In this document: positions 8,158 through 15,926 of the stretch, piece after piece
Position numbering within the stretch: the stretch's first letter is position 1
How the letters are laid out: each line of letters begins with the position of its first letter
Assembly: GCF_002148795.1 (NCBI RefSeq)
Contig: NZ_MPOB01000001.1
Span: 310,001-374,000 of the forward strand
Direction of reading: 5' to 3'
Source of the DNA: Oceanibaculum nanhaiense
GTDB lineage: Bacteria > Pseudomonadota > Alphaproteobacteria > Oceanibaculales > Oceanibaculaceae
DNA length: 64,000 nucleotides
Translations under genes and position numbers: made by a program
Notes under the pieces: model-generated
Database searches by the model: none
The model's input: the letters and a program-made list of their open reading frames with translations, nothing else
Told to the model about the DNA's origin: nothing

Positions 8158-9144
8158 TCAGAGCCGCAAACTCACCACGATGGTGGCCGCCAGAAGTCCG
8201 GCCAGCACCACCCCGGAAACCGCGTAGAGCATCAGCGCGCGGCGCACATCGTCGGGCTGCAGCCGGGCGCGGCCGCTGCCGATCCACTCGCCCGGCACGG
8301 TCAGTGCGGCATAGAGGCGCGGCCCGCCGAGCGACAGATCCAGCGCGCCGGCCATTGCCCCCAGCGCCCGCCCGTCCGGGCGCGCTGCCTTGCCGCCGTC
8401 GCGCAGCAGCATGCGCAGGGCCGCAAGGGGCTTCGCGGTTGGCACGGCGATGGCGGCGATGGCGAAGGCGAGGCCCGCCAGCCAGGCGGCTGGCGTCTGG
8501 AACAGCCGGTCGGCCAGGGTGAAGGCACGGCCATACAGCGCCTGGTCGCCGCGCCGCAGGATATGCGCACCGGCATGGGCCGCCGCCTGCACCAGCAGGC
8601 CGGGCAGGCCGAACAGCGCCGTCCACAGCAACGGTGCGGCGACCCAGGCGACAAAGCGTTCGATCAGCGCCTCCACGGCGACACGGGCGACGGCATGCTC
8701 GTCCAGCCGGAAGATGTCGCGGTCGGTCAGCGCATCGACCGACAGCCGGGCCTCCGCCAGCGTGCCGCCCTGCAGCAGGCGGCGGGCATTCTCCGCCAGA
8801 TCATAGCTCCGGCGCAGCGTCGCGAAGGCGACCATCAGCCACAGCGCCAGCGCCCAGCCGAAGCCGCTGGTCATTGCCAGCCCATGCACTGCCAGCGCGG
8901 CGGGAATCGTGACCGCCAGCAGCGCCAGCAGGACGACCCAGCCACGGAGGCGCAGCGAGCGCGGCGTGCGTTCCGGCCGGTTCAGCCGGTCATCGAACCA
9001 GCGCGCCAGCCGGCCCAGAAGATGGGCCGGATTCAGCCGCGACAGGCTGCGCGGCCAGACGAAGCCGCCGGCATAGGCGTCAATCGCCAGTGCGGCGATC
9101 AGCAGGATCAGGATTTCCGTCGATTGGCCGAGGAACAGGAGCAT
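8158..9144 (-). CDS. cobD: CobD/CbiB-family membrane protein, divergent
   Basis: The 328-residue protein has several membrane helices and the overall CobD/CbiB layout: a start like LLIAALAIDAYAGG, NPAHLLGRLARWFD near 38, RDIFRLDEHAVARVAVEALIE near 142-162, APLLWTALFGLPGLL, and MAGALDLSLGGPRLY near 270. CobD makes cobinamide by attaching aminopropanol to adenosylcobyric acid. Here family-typical polar residues are lost: the ENF.DG segment reads ERFVAWV, the NT.D.M.G segment reads AHAGAHIL, and the SPNAG segment reads RPDGR. It may be a non-catalytic paralogue or an AmpE-like relative. It lies 43 bases after the phosphatase gene; its ribosome site is weak. Confidence 0.65.
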   Translation of the reverse strand: MLLFLGQSTEILILLIAALAIDAYAGGFVWPRSLSRLNPAHLLGRLARWFDDRLNRPERTPRSLRLRGWVVLLALLAVTIPAALAVHGLAMTSGFGWALALWLMVAFATLRRSYDLAENARRLLQGGTLAEARLSVDALTDRDIFRLDEHAVARVAVEALIERFVAWVAAPLLWTALFGLPGLLVQAAAHAGAHILRRGDQALYGRAFTLADRLFQTPAAWLAGLAFAIAAIAVPTAKPLAALRMLLRDGGKAARPDGRALGAMAGALDLSLGGPRLYAALTVPGEWIGSGRARLQPDDVRRALMLYAVSGVVLAGLLAATIVVSLRL

Positions 9145-9187
9145 GCGCTACAATGCCCGCTGCCCCGCGCGAGCGTCAATCGGCGCT

Positions 9188-10621
9188 TCAAATCTCCACC
9201 TCGGGCGTGCGGCCGGAATGCTCCAGCTCCCAGCTGGCGGTCCAGCCGGCGCCTCTGCGCTCCAGCACCAGATAGTTGCGTTCCGCCGTGTAGGTGCCGG
9301 GCTGGCCGGGCAGGCCCTGCAGGCGGATCGGATGGCCGGGCAGCGGCGAGCTGCCGAACCGCGCCAGCAGGCCGAGGCCGATGGCGTAGGCTTTCGACGG
9401 CGCTGGATGCGCAATGCCGGAGGCGACGAGCTGGTGCAGCGGCTTCGGCGGCACGTCCAGCGTGCCGTGGGTCGCCAGGTGAATCTCGCCCGAGACGCAG
9501 GTGACCGGCGTCGCCGGATTGGCGTGGATCGCGGCCAGACGTTCCAGGAAAGCCCGCCATTCCTTCCGGTGGGCGCGGCTCTGCCACTGGTCGCGCAGAT
9601 CGTCCTCGTATTTCTCCAGCCTCGGCGTCAGATGCATCAGCGCCTCGACCCAGGACAGGCGCGGTCCCAGTGCCGGCACGCTGGACAGCAGCAGCACGCG
9701 CCCGCCACCCTCAGCCGACCGGATACGCTCCAGCATGGTGTCGAAGGACTGCCAGCCCGCCGGCCCCATCACGCGGTTCGGCCGCCGTTCGGAGCGCAGA
9801 TCAGGGGCCAGCACATGCAGGCCGGGCAAGGCAACATGCCAGCCCAGGCTGGTGCCGCTGCGATCCGGGCAGAAACCGGGCAGCTCGTCCGGCCGGGCGC
9901 CATACTGGAAAAGCAGGAAATGCTCGCGGGCGGCGGCGAACAGGGTGCGGCCTTCCGGCGCATCCAGCTTGGCCGGGCGCAGCGAGCCCCAGCCGTCGCA
10001 GATATCGTGATCGTCCCACATGGCGAGCGAGGGCACGTGCGCCATCATGCCGGAGATCGCCGGCTGGCCCAGTATGTCGAGATACAGCTCGAAGAAGCCG
10101 TCGCGCAGCGTCTCCGCGAGATCGGGCTCCGCCGTGGCATCCGCCTGCCGCACCCGGCCACCGCGCGCCCAGCGCTTCAGCGCCGGATGGCAGTTCAGCA
10201 GCTCGTCGGCATAGATCTGGTCGCCGCCCTGCAGCAGCAGCTGGAAGGGGGCTGCGTCATGCTCGGACTGCAGCCGCTGCCACATCGCATTGCGCTCTTC
10301 CAGCGGGCGCTTGCGGTCGTTCTTTTCTTGCCCGTTGCAGGAGACGAAGGCGATGCGCAGGTCGCCGGTGAAATCGGCATTCACCGGGTAGTGTGTGCCA
10401 CCCAGGCTGTATCCGGTGTCGCGCCGCATCGGCAGGGAGAAATCGAAGCGCCAGGCCGTTTTTCCCCGCCGCGTCAGAAGCCGGGTTGCGGCGACGCTGT
10501 TGCCCTCTGCATCGAGTTGCGGCGGCTCCTTCCCGTCCGGCAGCACCAGCAGGGCGGCGAGGTTGATGCGCCCTTCTGATGCGTTGCGCAGATAGAGCAG
10601 GGGGCCGATGGCCTCTGTCAC
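9188..10621 (-). CDS. PhoD-like alkaline phosphatase/phosphodiesterase family protein
   Basis: The 477-residue product has the PhoD-type metallophosphatase motifs: RIAFVSCNGQE, FQLLLQGGDQIYADE (about 125-140), LAMWDDHDICDGWG (about 205-220), and a late VTCVSGEIHLATHGT segment giving metal-binding His residues. PhoD enzymes hydrolyse phosphomonoesters or diesters using Fe and Ca. No signal peptide or Tat motif is seen, so this looks like the cytoplasmic PhoD-like branch. The GTG at 10621 was chosen because it comes four bases after the upstream permease stop and is preceded by AGGGGGAA. It is third in an ABC ATPase-permease-phosphatase run. Confidence 0.8.
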   Translation of the reverse strand: MTEAIGPLLYLRNASEGRINLAALLVLPDGKEPPQLDAEGNSVAATRLLTRRGKTAWRFDFSLPMRRDTGYSLGGTHYPVNADFTGDLRIAFVSCNGQEKNDRKRPLEERNAMWQRLQSEHDAAPFQLLLQGGDQIYADELLNCHPALKRWARGGRVRQADATAEPDLAETLRDGFFELYLDILGQPAISGMMAHVPSLAMWDDHDICDGWGSLRPAKLDAPEGRTLFAAAREHFLLFQYGARPDELPGFCPDRSGTSLGWHVALPGLHVLAPDLRSERRPNRVMGPAGWQSFDTMLERIRSAEGGGRVLLLSSVPALGPRLSWVEALMHLTPRLEKYEDDLRDQWQSRAHRKEWRAFLERLAAIHANPATPVTCVSGEIHLATHGTLDVPPKPLHQLVASGIAHPAPSKAYAIGLGLLARFGSSPLPGHPIRLQGLPGQPGTYTAERNYLVLERRGAGWTASWELEHSGRTPEVEI

Positions 10622-10625
10622 GCGC

Positions 10626-11423
10626 CTATTCCCCCTGCTGCAGCAGCAGGCCGCGCTGGCGGGCACTGCGGAAGGCGAGCAGGAAGAATCCGGCGGCCAG
10701 TATCAGATAGACGGCGTTTACCGCCATCGCCCCGGCCCACAAATCCCAGCGGAACACGCCCTCGAACATGACGGCGCGCATGCCCTCGAACACATAGGCC
10801 GAGGGCGTCGCCCAGGCGATGGGCTGCAGCCAGAAGGGCAATGTGGCAATCGGATAATAGATGCCGCTGACCGGCGCGAAGGCGAAGATGGTGATCCAGG
10901 CCAGGCTTTCCGCGCCCAGCCCCATGCGCATGATGAGGCCGGTGATGGCGATCCCCAGCGACCAGCCCATGATCATCAGCGCGCCGAAGAAGGCGATCAG
11001 CGGCAGGCCCAGCGAGAAGATCGAGTAATGATAGAGCGGGATCGCCAGCAGCATTGCCGGCACGATGCCGATCAGCGTGCGGATGAAGGCCATGCTCACC
11101 AGCGCCGCGGCGAATTCCTGCGGCCTCAGCGGGCTGACGAAGAGATGGCCCAGATTGCGCGACCACATTTCCTCCAGGAAGGAGATGGAAACGCCGAGCT
11201 GGCTGCGGAACACCACGTCCCACAGCAGCACGGCGGCCAGCAGGACGCCGACGGCCTCCGCCACCCAGGAGGAATGGCCGAGGAAGAACTGGGTTATGAA
11301 ACCCCAGATAATCATCTGAACGGTCGGCCAGTAGGCAAGTTCCAGCAGGCGCGGCCAGGACCCGCGCAGCAAATAGAGATAGCGCAGCACCATCGCCGCG
11401 ATACGGTTTGCCGAAGCGATCAT
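10626..11423 (-). CDS. ABC-2 type transporter permease
   Basis: This 265-residue protein has six predicted membrane helices (first near 28-50, last near 235-255) and the ABC-2 exporter pattern, including the LEEMWSRNLGHLFVSPLRPQE coupling segment and AFAPVSGIYYPIATLPFWLQPIAWATP, close to the conserved re-entrant region. It is the membrane part of an exporter of unknown substrate. Its start overlaps the ATPase stop by four bases (ATGA), so the two are translationally coupled and surely form one transporter. Confidence 0.88.
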   Translation of the reverse strand: MIASANRIAAMVLRYLYLLRGSWPRLLELAYWPTVQMIIWGFITQFFLGHSSWVAEAVGVLLAAVLLWDVVFRSQLGVSISFLEEMWSRNLGHLFVSPLRPQEFAAALVSMAFIRTLIGIVPAMLLAIPLYHYSIFSLGLPLIAFFGALMIMGWSLGIAITGLIMRMGLGAESLAWITIFAFAPVSGIYYPIATLPFWLQPIAWATPSAYVFEGMRAVMFEGVFRWDLWAGAMAVNAVYLILAAGFFLLAFRSARQRGLLLQQGE

Positions 11424-12187
11424 GCGGATACCGCCTCTGGCGCGGTGTCGGACCGGCGGGCGATGTCGAGGAACACTTCCTCCAGATTGTGCCGGCCATA
11501 GCGCGCGGTCAGCTCAGCCGGCGCGCCCCGGTCAACGATGCGCCCGGCGCGCATCATCAGCACGTCATCGCACAGCCGCTCGACCTCCTGCATGTTGTGC
11601 GAGGCGAGCAGGATGGTGGCGCCGCTGTCCTGCTGATAGCGCCTCAGATACTGCCGCACCCAGTCCGCCGTGTCGGGATCCAGGCTCGCCGTCGGCTCGT
11701 CCAGCAGCAGCACGTCCGGCCGGTTCAGCAGCGCCTTGGCCAGCGCCACCCGTGTCTTCTGCCCGGCGGACAGCTTGCCGGCGGGCCGGTCCAGCAGGGC
11801 CTCGATATCCATGTCGGCGGCGATCTCCGCAATCCGCATCTTGCGGTCGCGCACGCCGTAGAGCCGGGCGTAGATGCCCAGATTCTGCGCGACGGTCAGC
11901 CGGTGCGGCAGCTCGACATAGGGCGAGGAGAAATTCATTCGCGGCAGCACGCGGTAGCGGTGGCGTACCATGTCCTCGCCCAGAATGCGGATGGACCCGG
12001 ATGTCGGGATCAGCAGCCCCAGCAGCATGGAGAGCGTTGTGGTCTTGCCGGCACCATTGCCGCCCAGCAGCGCCACGGTCTTGCCGGCCGCGATGGCGAA
12101 ATCGATCCCGTCCACGGCGGTGACGGTGCGCTCGCGGCTGCGGTATTCCTTGCGCAGGGATTGGACTTCGAGGACGGCATGCGGCAT
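11420..12187 (-). CDS. ABC transporter ATP-binding protein (ABC-2 exporter)
   Basis: The 255-residue ATPase has Walker A GGNGAGKTT (42-50), a signature LSAGQKTR (139-146, Ala where Gly is usual), Walker B VLLLDEPTASLDP (159-171) and the H-loop ASHNM. It energises the permease encoded next. The start at 12187 is the first ATG giving the conserved LEVQSLRKEYR beginning; the frame stays open far upstream only because it runs opposite regB. It diverges from regB with about 50 bases between, so the two promoters may share regulation. Confidence 0.9.
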   Translation of the reverse strand: MPHAVLEVQSLRKEYRSRERTVTAVDGIDFAIAAGKTVALLGGNGAGKTTTLSMLLGLLIPTSGSIRILGEDMVRHRYRVLPRMNFSSPYVELPHRLTVAQNLGIYARLYGVRDRKMRIAEIAADMDIEALLDRPAGKLSAGQKTRVALAKALLNRPDVLLLDEPTASLDPDTADWVRQYLRRYQQDSGATILLASHNMQEVERLCDDVLMMRAGRIVDRGAPAELTARYGRHNLEEVFLDIARRSDTAPEAVSA

Positions 12188-12238
12188 AGCGTCTATATAG
12201 GACGATGCGATCCGTTGCGTACAGAAGCGATATCCAAG

Positions 12239-13543
12239 ATGAGCCCGTCCCCGCCCGACCGTCCGATGACGCCTTATGAGCTGACCCATCCGGTCCGGCT
12301 GCACACGCTGGTCATGCTGCGCTGGGTGGCTGTCAGCGGGCAGGCCGGGACGCTGCTTGTCACCTATTTCTGGCTCGGATTCGACCTGCCGATCGAGCTT
12401 GGCTTCACCATCGTCGGCCTGCTGGCGCTGCTGAACCTCTCGACCGCACTGCGCCAGCCTTCCTCGGCCCGGCTGACCGACCGCGAGGCGGCGGGATCGA
12501 TGGCCTTCGACATATTGCAGCTCTCGGGCCTGCTGTTCATCACCGGCGGGCTCACCAACCCCTTCGCCATCCTGATCCTGGCGCCGGTGACGGTGGCGGC
12601 GACCATCCTGTCGGCGCGCTCCACCATCGCGCTGTGCGTGCTGTCGCTGGCCTGCCTCAGCCTGCTGGCCTTCTTCCATCTGCCGTTGCCCTGGATGACC
12701 CGCACCCTGTTCGACCTGCCGCAGACCTATGTGCTGGGTATCTGGGCCGGCTTGTGGGTTTCGACGATCTTCATGGCGACTTTTGGCTGGCTGGTGGCGG
12801 AAGAGGCGCGGCGTATGCGCGATGCGCTGGCGGCAACGCAGATGGCGCTGGCCCGCGAGCAGCGCCTGTCCGCGCTGGGCGGGCTGGCGGCGGCGGCGGC
12901 GCACGAGCTGGGCAGCCCGCTTTCCACCATCGCCGTGGTCGCCAAGGAGCTGTCGCGTGAGGTGCCGCCCGGAACCGAGTTCTCGGACGATCTGAAACTG
13001 CTGCAAAGCGAGACCGAGCGCTGCCGCAAGATCCTGGCGCAGCTCAGCGCGCGGCCGGAGGCTGACGGCAATGCCCCGTTCAGCCGGATCGGCCTGTCCA
13101 GCGCCATCGAGGCAGCGGCCGCCGCCTATCGCCGCGATGCGGTGATGCTGGTGCTGGAAGCGGCGGATATCGAGGGCAATCCGCCCGGCGGGGAGGAACC
13201 CACCCTGCCGCATACGCCGGAGCTGATGCACGGGCTGGCCAACATCCTGCAGAATGCCATCCAGTTCGCCCGCGAGACGGTGGAGGTGCGGCTTTTCTGG
13301 GACAATGAGGCGGTGGTCGCGGAAATTCAGGATGACGGGCCGGGTTTTCCGCCGGCATTGCTGGACAGTCTGGGCGAACCCTACCTGTCCGGCCGCACGC
13401 AGCGGGACGGGCATATGGGCCTCGGTATCTTCATCGCCAAGACGCTGCTGGGGCGCACCGGCGCCATGGTGGATTTCAGCAATGCCGGAGAAGGCGGCGG
13501 CGCGCGGGTGACGCTGCGCTGGCCGCGCATGCATATCGGCTAG
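12239..13543 (+). CDS. regB: Redox-sensing histidine kinase RegB/PrrB type
   Basis: The 434-residue protein has six membrane helices (about 25-185), then a kinase core. GGLTNPF at 103-109 is the ubiquinone-sensing heptad of RegB. The H-box ALGGLAAAAAHELGSPLSTIAVVAKEL gives phospho-acceptor His222. Cys262 in ETERCRKIL matches the redox-active cysteine of RegB. N, G1 and G2 boxes follow (NILQNAIQFA, DDGPGFP, GHMGLGIFIA). In alphaproteobacteria RegB controls respiration, carbon and energy genes according to redox state. It is followed by regA 89 bases later and lies near sdhCDAB, a plausible target. Confidence 0.93.
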   Translation: MSPSPPDRPMTPYELTHPVRLHTLVMLRWVAVSGQAGTLLVTYFWLGFDLPIELGFTIVGLLALLNLSTALRQPSSARLTDREAAGSMAFDILQLSGLLFITGGLTNPFAILILAPVTVAATILSARSTIALCVLSLACLSLLAFFHLPLPWMTRTLFDLPQTYVLGIWAGLWVSTIFMATFGWLVAEEARRMRDALAATQMALAREQRLSALGGLAAAAAHELGSPLSTIAVVAKELSREVPPGTEFSDDLKLLQSETERCRKILAQLSARPEADGNAPFSRIGLSSAIEAAAAAYRRDAVMLVLEAADIEGNPPGGEEPTLPHTPELMHGLANILQNAIQFARETVEVRLFWDNEAVVAEIQDDGPGFPPALLDSLGEPYLSGRTQRDGHMGLGIFIAKTLLGRTGAMVDFSNAGEGGGARVTLRWPRMHIG

Positions 13544-13632
13544 TCTGCGATGGCATAAAGCTGGCCTTGTGGCGCGGAATCACCAGATAATGAGGGCGCG
13601 CTATCCGAGTAAGCGAAGGAGACGACCGCACG

Positions 13633-14211
13633 ATGGCGGAAGACATCTCTCACAGAAATCCCGATGCGGTCCAGGCGCCGGGAAAAATGACCCTGCTGCT
13701 GGTCGATGACGATTCGCCGTTCCGGCAGCGTCTGGCGCGGGCGATGGAGCGGCGCGGCTTCGAGGTCGTCGATGTCGAAAGCGTCGCCGAAGGGCTTGAG
13801 AATGCCCGTGGCCCGAAACCGCCAGCCTATGCGGTGGTCGATCTCCGGCTTGCCGATGGCAGCGGCCTGGACGTGGTGGAGGCCTTGCGCGCAGCCCGAC
13901 CGGACATGCGGATCATCATGCTGACCGGCTATGGCAACATCGCCACCGCCGTTGCCGCGATCAAGGCCGGCGCGGTCGATTACCTGCCGAAGCCGGCGGA
14001 TGCCGACGCGGTGGAGGCGGCCTTGCTGGACCATAAGGAGGCGCTGCCGCCACCGCCCGACGATCCGATGTCGGCCGACCGCGTGCGCTGGGAGCATATC
14101 CAGCGTGTGTTCCAGCAATGCGACCGCAATGTCTCGGAGACGGCGCGACGGCTGAAGATGCACCGGCGCACCCTGCAGCGCATTTTGAACAAGCGCGCGC
14201 CCAGGCCTTAG
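13633..14211 (+). CDS. regA: Response regulator RegA/PrrA/ActR type
   Basis: The 192-residue protein has a receiver domain (VDDD at 24-27, phospho-acceptor Asp70 in AVVDLRLADGSGLD, MLTGYGN near 94, Lys in YLPKPAD near 118) and a short C-terminal Fis-like helix-turn-helix, NVSETARRLKMHRRTLQRIL, nearly invariant in RegA/PrrA. Phosphorylated by RegB, it acts as a global redox regulator. The ATG at 13633 follows CGAAGGAGACGACCGCACG, a clear ribosome site. The family length of about 180-190 fits. Confidence 0.95.
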   Translation: MAEDISHRNPDAVQAPGKMTLLLVDDDSPFRQRLARAMERRGFEVVDVESVAEGLENARGPKPPAYAVVDLRLADGSGLDVVEALRAARPDMRIIMLTGYGNIATAVAAIKAGAVDYLPKPADADAVEAALLDHKEALPPPPDDPMSADRVRWEHIQRVFQQCDRNVSETARRLKMHRRTLQRILNKRAPRP

Positions 14212-14231
14212 GGTTTACCAGACCTTAGGGA

Positions 14232-14696
14232 TTAGTTATCGGCGGCGGGAACCCAGGGCACGACGGCGATGTCGATGCCTTCCTCCTGCAGTGCCTTCAC
14301 ATCCTCGCCGGATGTCTCGCCATAGATATTGCGCGGGTCGGTTTCGCCATAGTGAATCTTCCGCGCCTCCTCCGCGAAGGCGGGGCCAACATAGTCGGCA
14401 TTCGCCTCGATCTGGCGCCGCAGTTCGCGCAGCTGGCGCAACCGCTCGCCGGCGATGGCCATCGCCTGTGCGGGATCGCCGCCCTGATCGCCTCCCCTGG
14501 CAGGGGTGGATTTAGGGGGGGCGGTTTCCGACGGTTTCGCGATGGCGGGCGCCATCAGCTGCTTTTCGACCCTGGTGCTGCCACAGACCGGGCAGGCGAC
14601 CTCGCCGGCTGCCGCCAGCGCGTCATAGGCGGCGCTGTCGCGGAACCAGGATTCGAAGCCATGCGCCTTGTCGCAGCGAAGCTGGTATCGGATCAT
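14232..14696 (-). CDS. DUF1178 family protein
   Basis: The 154-residue product begins MIRYQLRCDKAHGFESWF, followed by CPVCGSTRVEKQLMAPAI: four cysteine/histidine positions that look like a small zinc-ribbon start. The C-terminal half holds RQIEANADYVGPAFAEEARKIHYGE and IYGETSGEDVKALQEEGIDIAVVPW. This pattern is the DUF1178 family, common in alphaproteobacteria and of unknown function. The gene converges with regA and is divergent from the methyltransferase gene. Confidence 0.85.
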   Translation of the reverse strand: MIRYQLRCDKAHGFESWFRDSAAYDALAAAGEVACPVCGSTRVEKQLMAPAIAKPSETAPPKSTPARGGDQGGDPAQAMAIAGERLRQLRELRRQIEANADYVGPAFAEEARKIHYGETDPRNIYGETSGEDVKALQEEGIDIAVVPWVPAADN

Positions 14697-14784
14697 GATC
14701 TTACATGCATGCCTGACAAAGGCCCCGCCAGGGGCCGGGGGTCCTAATTTGGCGTGTCATGCGTTTGAAACAAGAGGAATCGGC

Positions 14785-15315
14785 ATGCACGGCAGCACTC
14801 GGCCCTCGGACTGGATCGCGCGGTACGCCTCCCTGGTGCCGGCCTTGCCGCCCGCTGGCGGCACGGTGCTGGATGTCGCGGCGGGCAGCGGGCGGCACAC
14901 AAGGCTGTTCCGGCGGCTCGGTCATCCGGTCGTCGCCATCGATATCGACACGGGCGGGCTGGCCGATCTCGCCGGCGATCCGGCTGTCGAGATTCTGCGG
15001 CATGATCTTGAGGATGGATCGCCCTGGCCGTTTGCCGGCCGGCACTTCGCCGGCGTGGTCGTGACCAATTACCTGTGGCGGCCGATCCTGCCGGACATTG
15101 TGGCCTCGGTGGCGCCGGGCGGGGCGCTGCTGTACGAGACTTTTGCCGCCGGGAACGAGCGCTTCGGCAAGCCCAGCAATCCGGACTTCCTGCTCAGGCC
15201 AGGCGAGCTTCTGGAGGCGGTGCGCGGGGCGTTCAGGGTCGTTGCCTACGAGGATATCGAACAGTCGGAACCAAGACCGGCGATGGTGCAGCGGATTGCC
15301 GCCGTCCGGGACTGA
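14785..15315 (+). CDS. Class I SAM-dependent methyltransferase
   Basis: The 176-residue protein has motif I VLDVAAGSGRHTRLF (about 28-42), an acidic end of strand two (VVAIDID), a HDLEDGSPWPF segment, and VVVTNYLWRPILPDIVASVAPGGALLYETF, typical of the SAM-binding Rossmann fold in small TehB-like methyltransferases. The substrate is unknown. The ATG at 14785 begins the conserved SDWIARYASL segment; an open frame back to 14668 overlaps the DUF1178 start and is not supported. It converges with a small membrane-protein gene. Confidence 0.82.
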   Translation: MHGSTRPSDWIARYASLVPALPPAGGTVLDVAAGSGRHTRLFRRLGHPVVAIDIDTGGLADLAGDPAVEILRHDLEDGSPWPFAGRHFAGVVVTNYLWRPILPDIVASVAPGGALLYETFAAGNERFGKPSNPDFLLRPGELLEAVRGAFRVVAYEDIEQSEPRPAMVQRIAAVRD

Positions 15316-15327
15316 CCGGCAAGATTG

Positions 15328-15765
15328 TCAGCGCATGATTCCGGCGCCGGCCAGGAAGTCGGTGAAGGCGAACAGCAGCCAGATGATGGTGATGCCGGCG
15401 CCCAGGATGACCAGCAGCCAGATCACCGACCGCAGGAAGACCGAAACCTCCGCCTTCGCGCCGGCCTTGTGCTTGCGGTGCTTGAAATCGACCTCCGCCT
15501 TTCCGTCCGTTGGCGGCGCTGCCTTCGGGGTCTCTTTCACCAGCGTTCGTCGTTCGGTGGTCGGTTTGCTGGTGTCGTAGATGACGATCTCACGGCCCTG
15601 ATTGGCGTCGGAATCATAGTCATCCTTGATGACTTTCACGCCTTCGAAGCGTTTTTCGGCATAGAGCTGCTTCGCCGTATCGACCGCCTTGTCCCTGTCG
15701 GAATAGGTCGAATCGATCATCCAGTTTCCGCCTTTCAGCGTGTGAACCTCATAGAGAATCGGCAT
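15328..15765 (-). CDS. Small protein of unknown function with a C-terminal membrane anchor
   Basis: The 145-residue product has a soluble N-terminal part (MPILYEVHTLKGGNWMIDST, then DKAVDTAKQLYAEKRFEGVKVIKDDYD), a basic linker (FKHRKHKAGAKAE) and one membrane helix near the end (residues 115-138, SVIWLLVILGAGITIIWLLF). I do not recognise a characterised family. The N-terminal strand-helix layout resembles a small alpha/beta fold anchored in the inner membrane. The ATG at 15765 is preferred because the earlier frame is poor. It lies between the methyltransferase and malonyl-CoA decarboxylase genes. Confidence 0.7.
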   Translation of the reverse strand: MPILYEVHTLKGGNWMIDSTYSDRDKAVDTAKQLYAEKRFEGVKVIKDDYDSDANQGREIVIYDTSKPTTERRTLVKETPKAAPPTDGKAEVDFKHRKHKAGAKAEVSVFLRSVIWLLVILGAGITIIWLLFAFTDFLAGAGIMR

Positions 15766-15926
15766 CAGGCGTCCCGTTGCTGGATTGCGGATGGCTGGCC
15801 GGCAGGGTTTGCGGCCCCATGGCGCAGTCAATATCTCGCATTGTCTTTATTTGTGCAGTTCGATCAAGCATCTTGCGGCAAGCGTATGATGACGGTGGAT
15901 ATTGCCAGGACGCCTGCAATGCCCAC

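Noticed and set aside
1-9200. Cobalamin riboswitch near the cobT-like or cobD-like gene
   Set aside because: No B12-box-like sequence was found upstream of either gene.
12188-13534. Frame continuing upstream of the ABC ATPase opposite regB
   Set aside because: Only the last 255 codons match an ATPase; the rest is antisense to the well-conserved regB.
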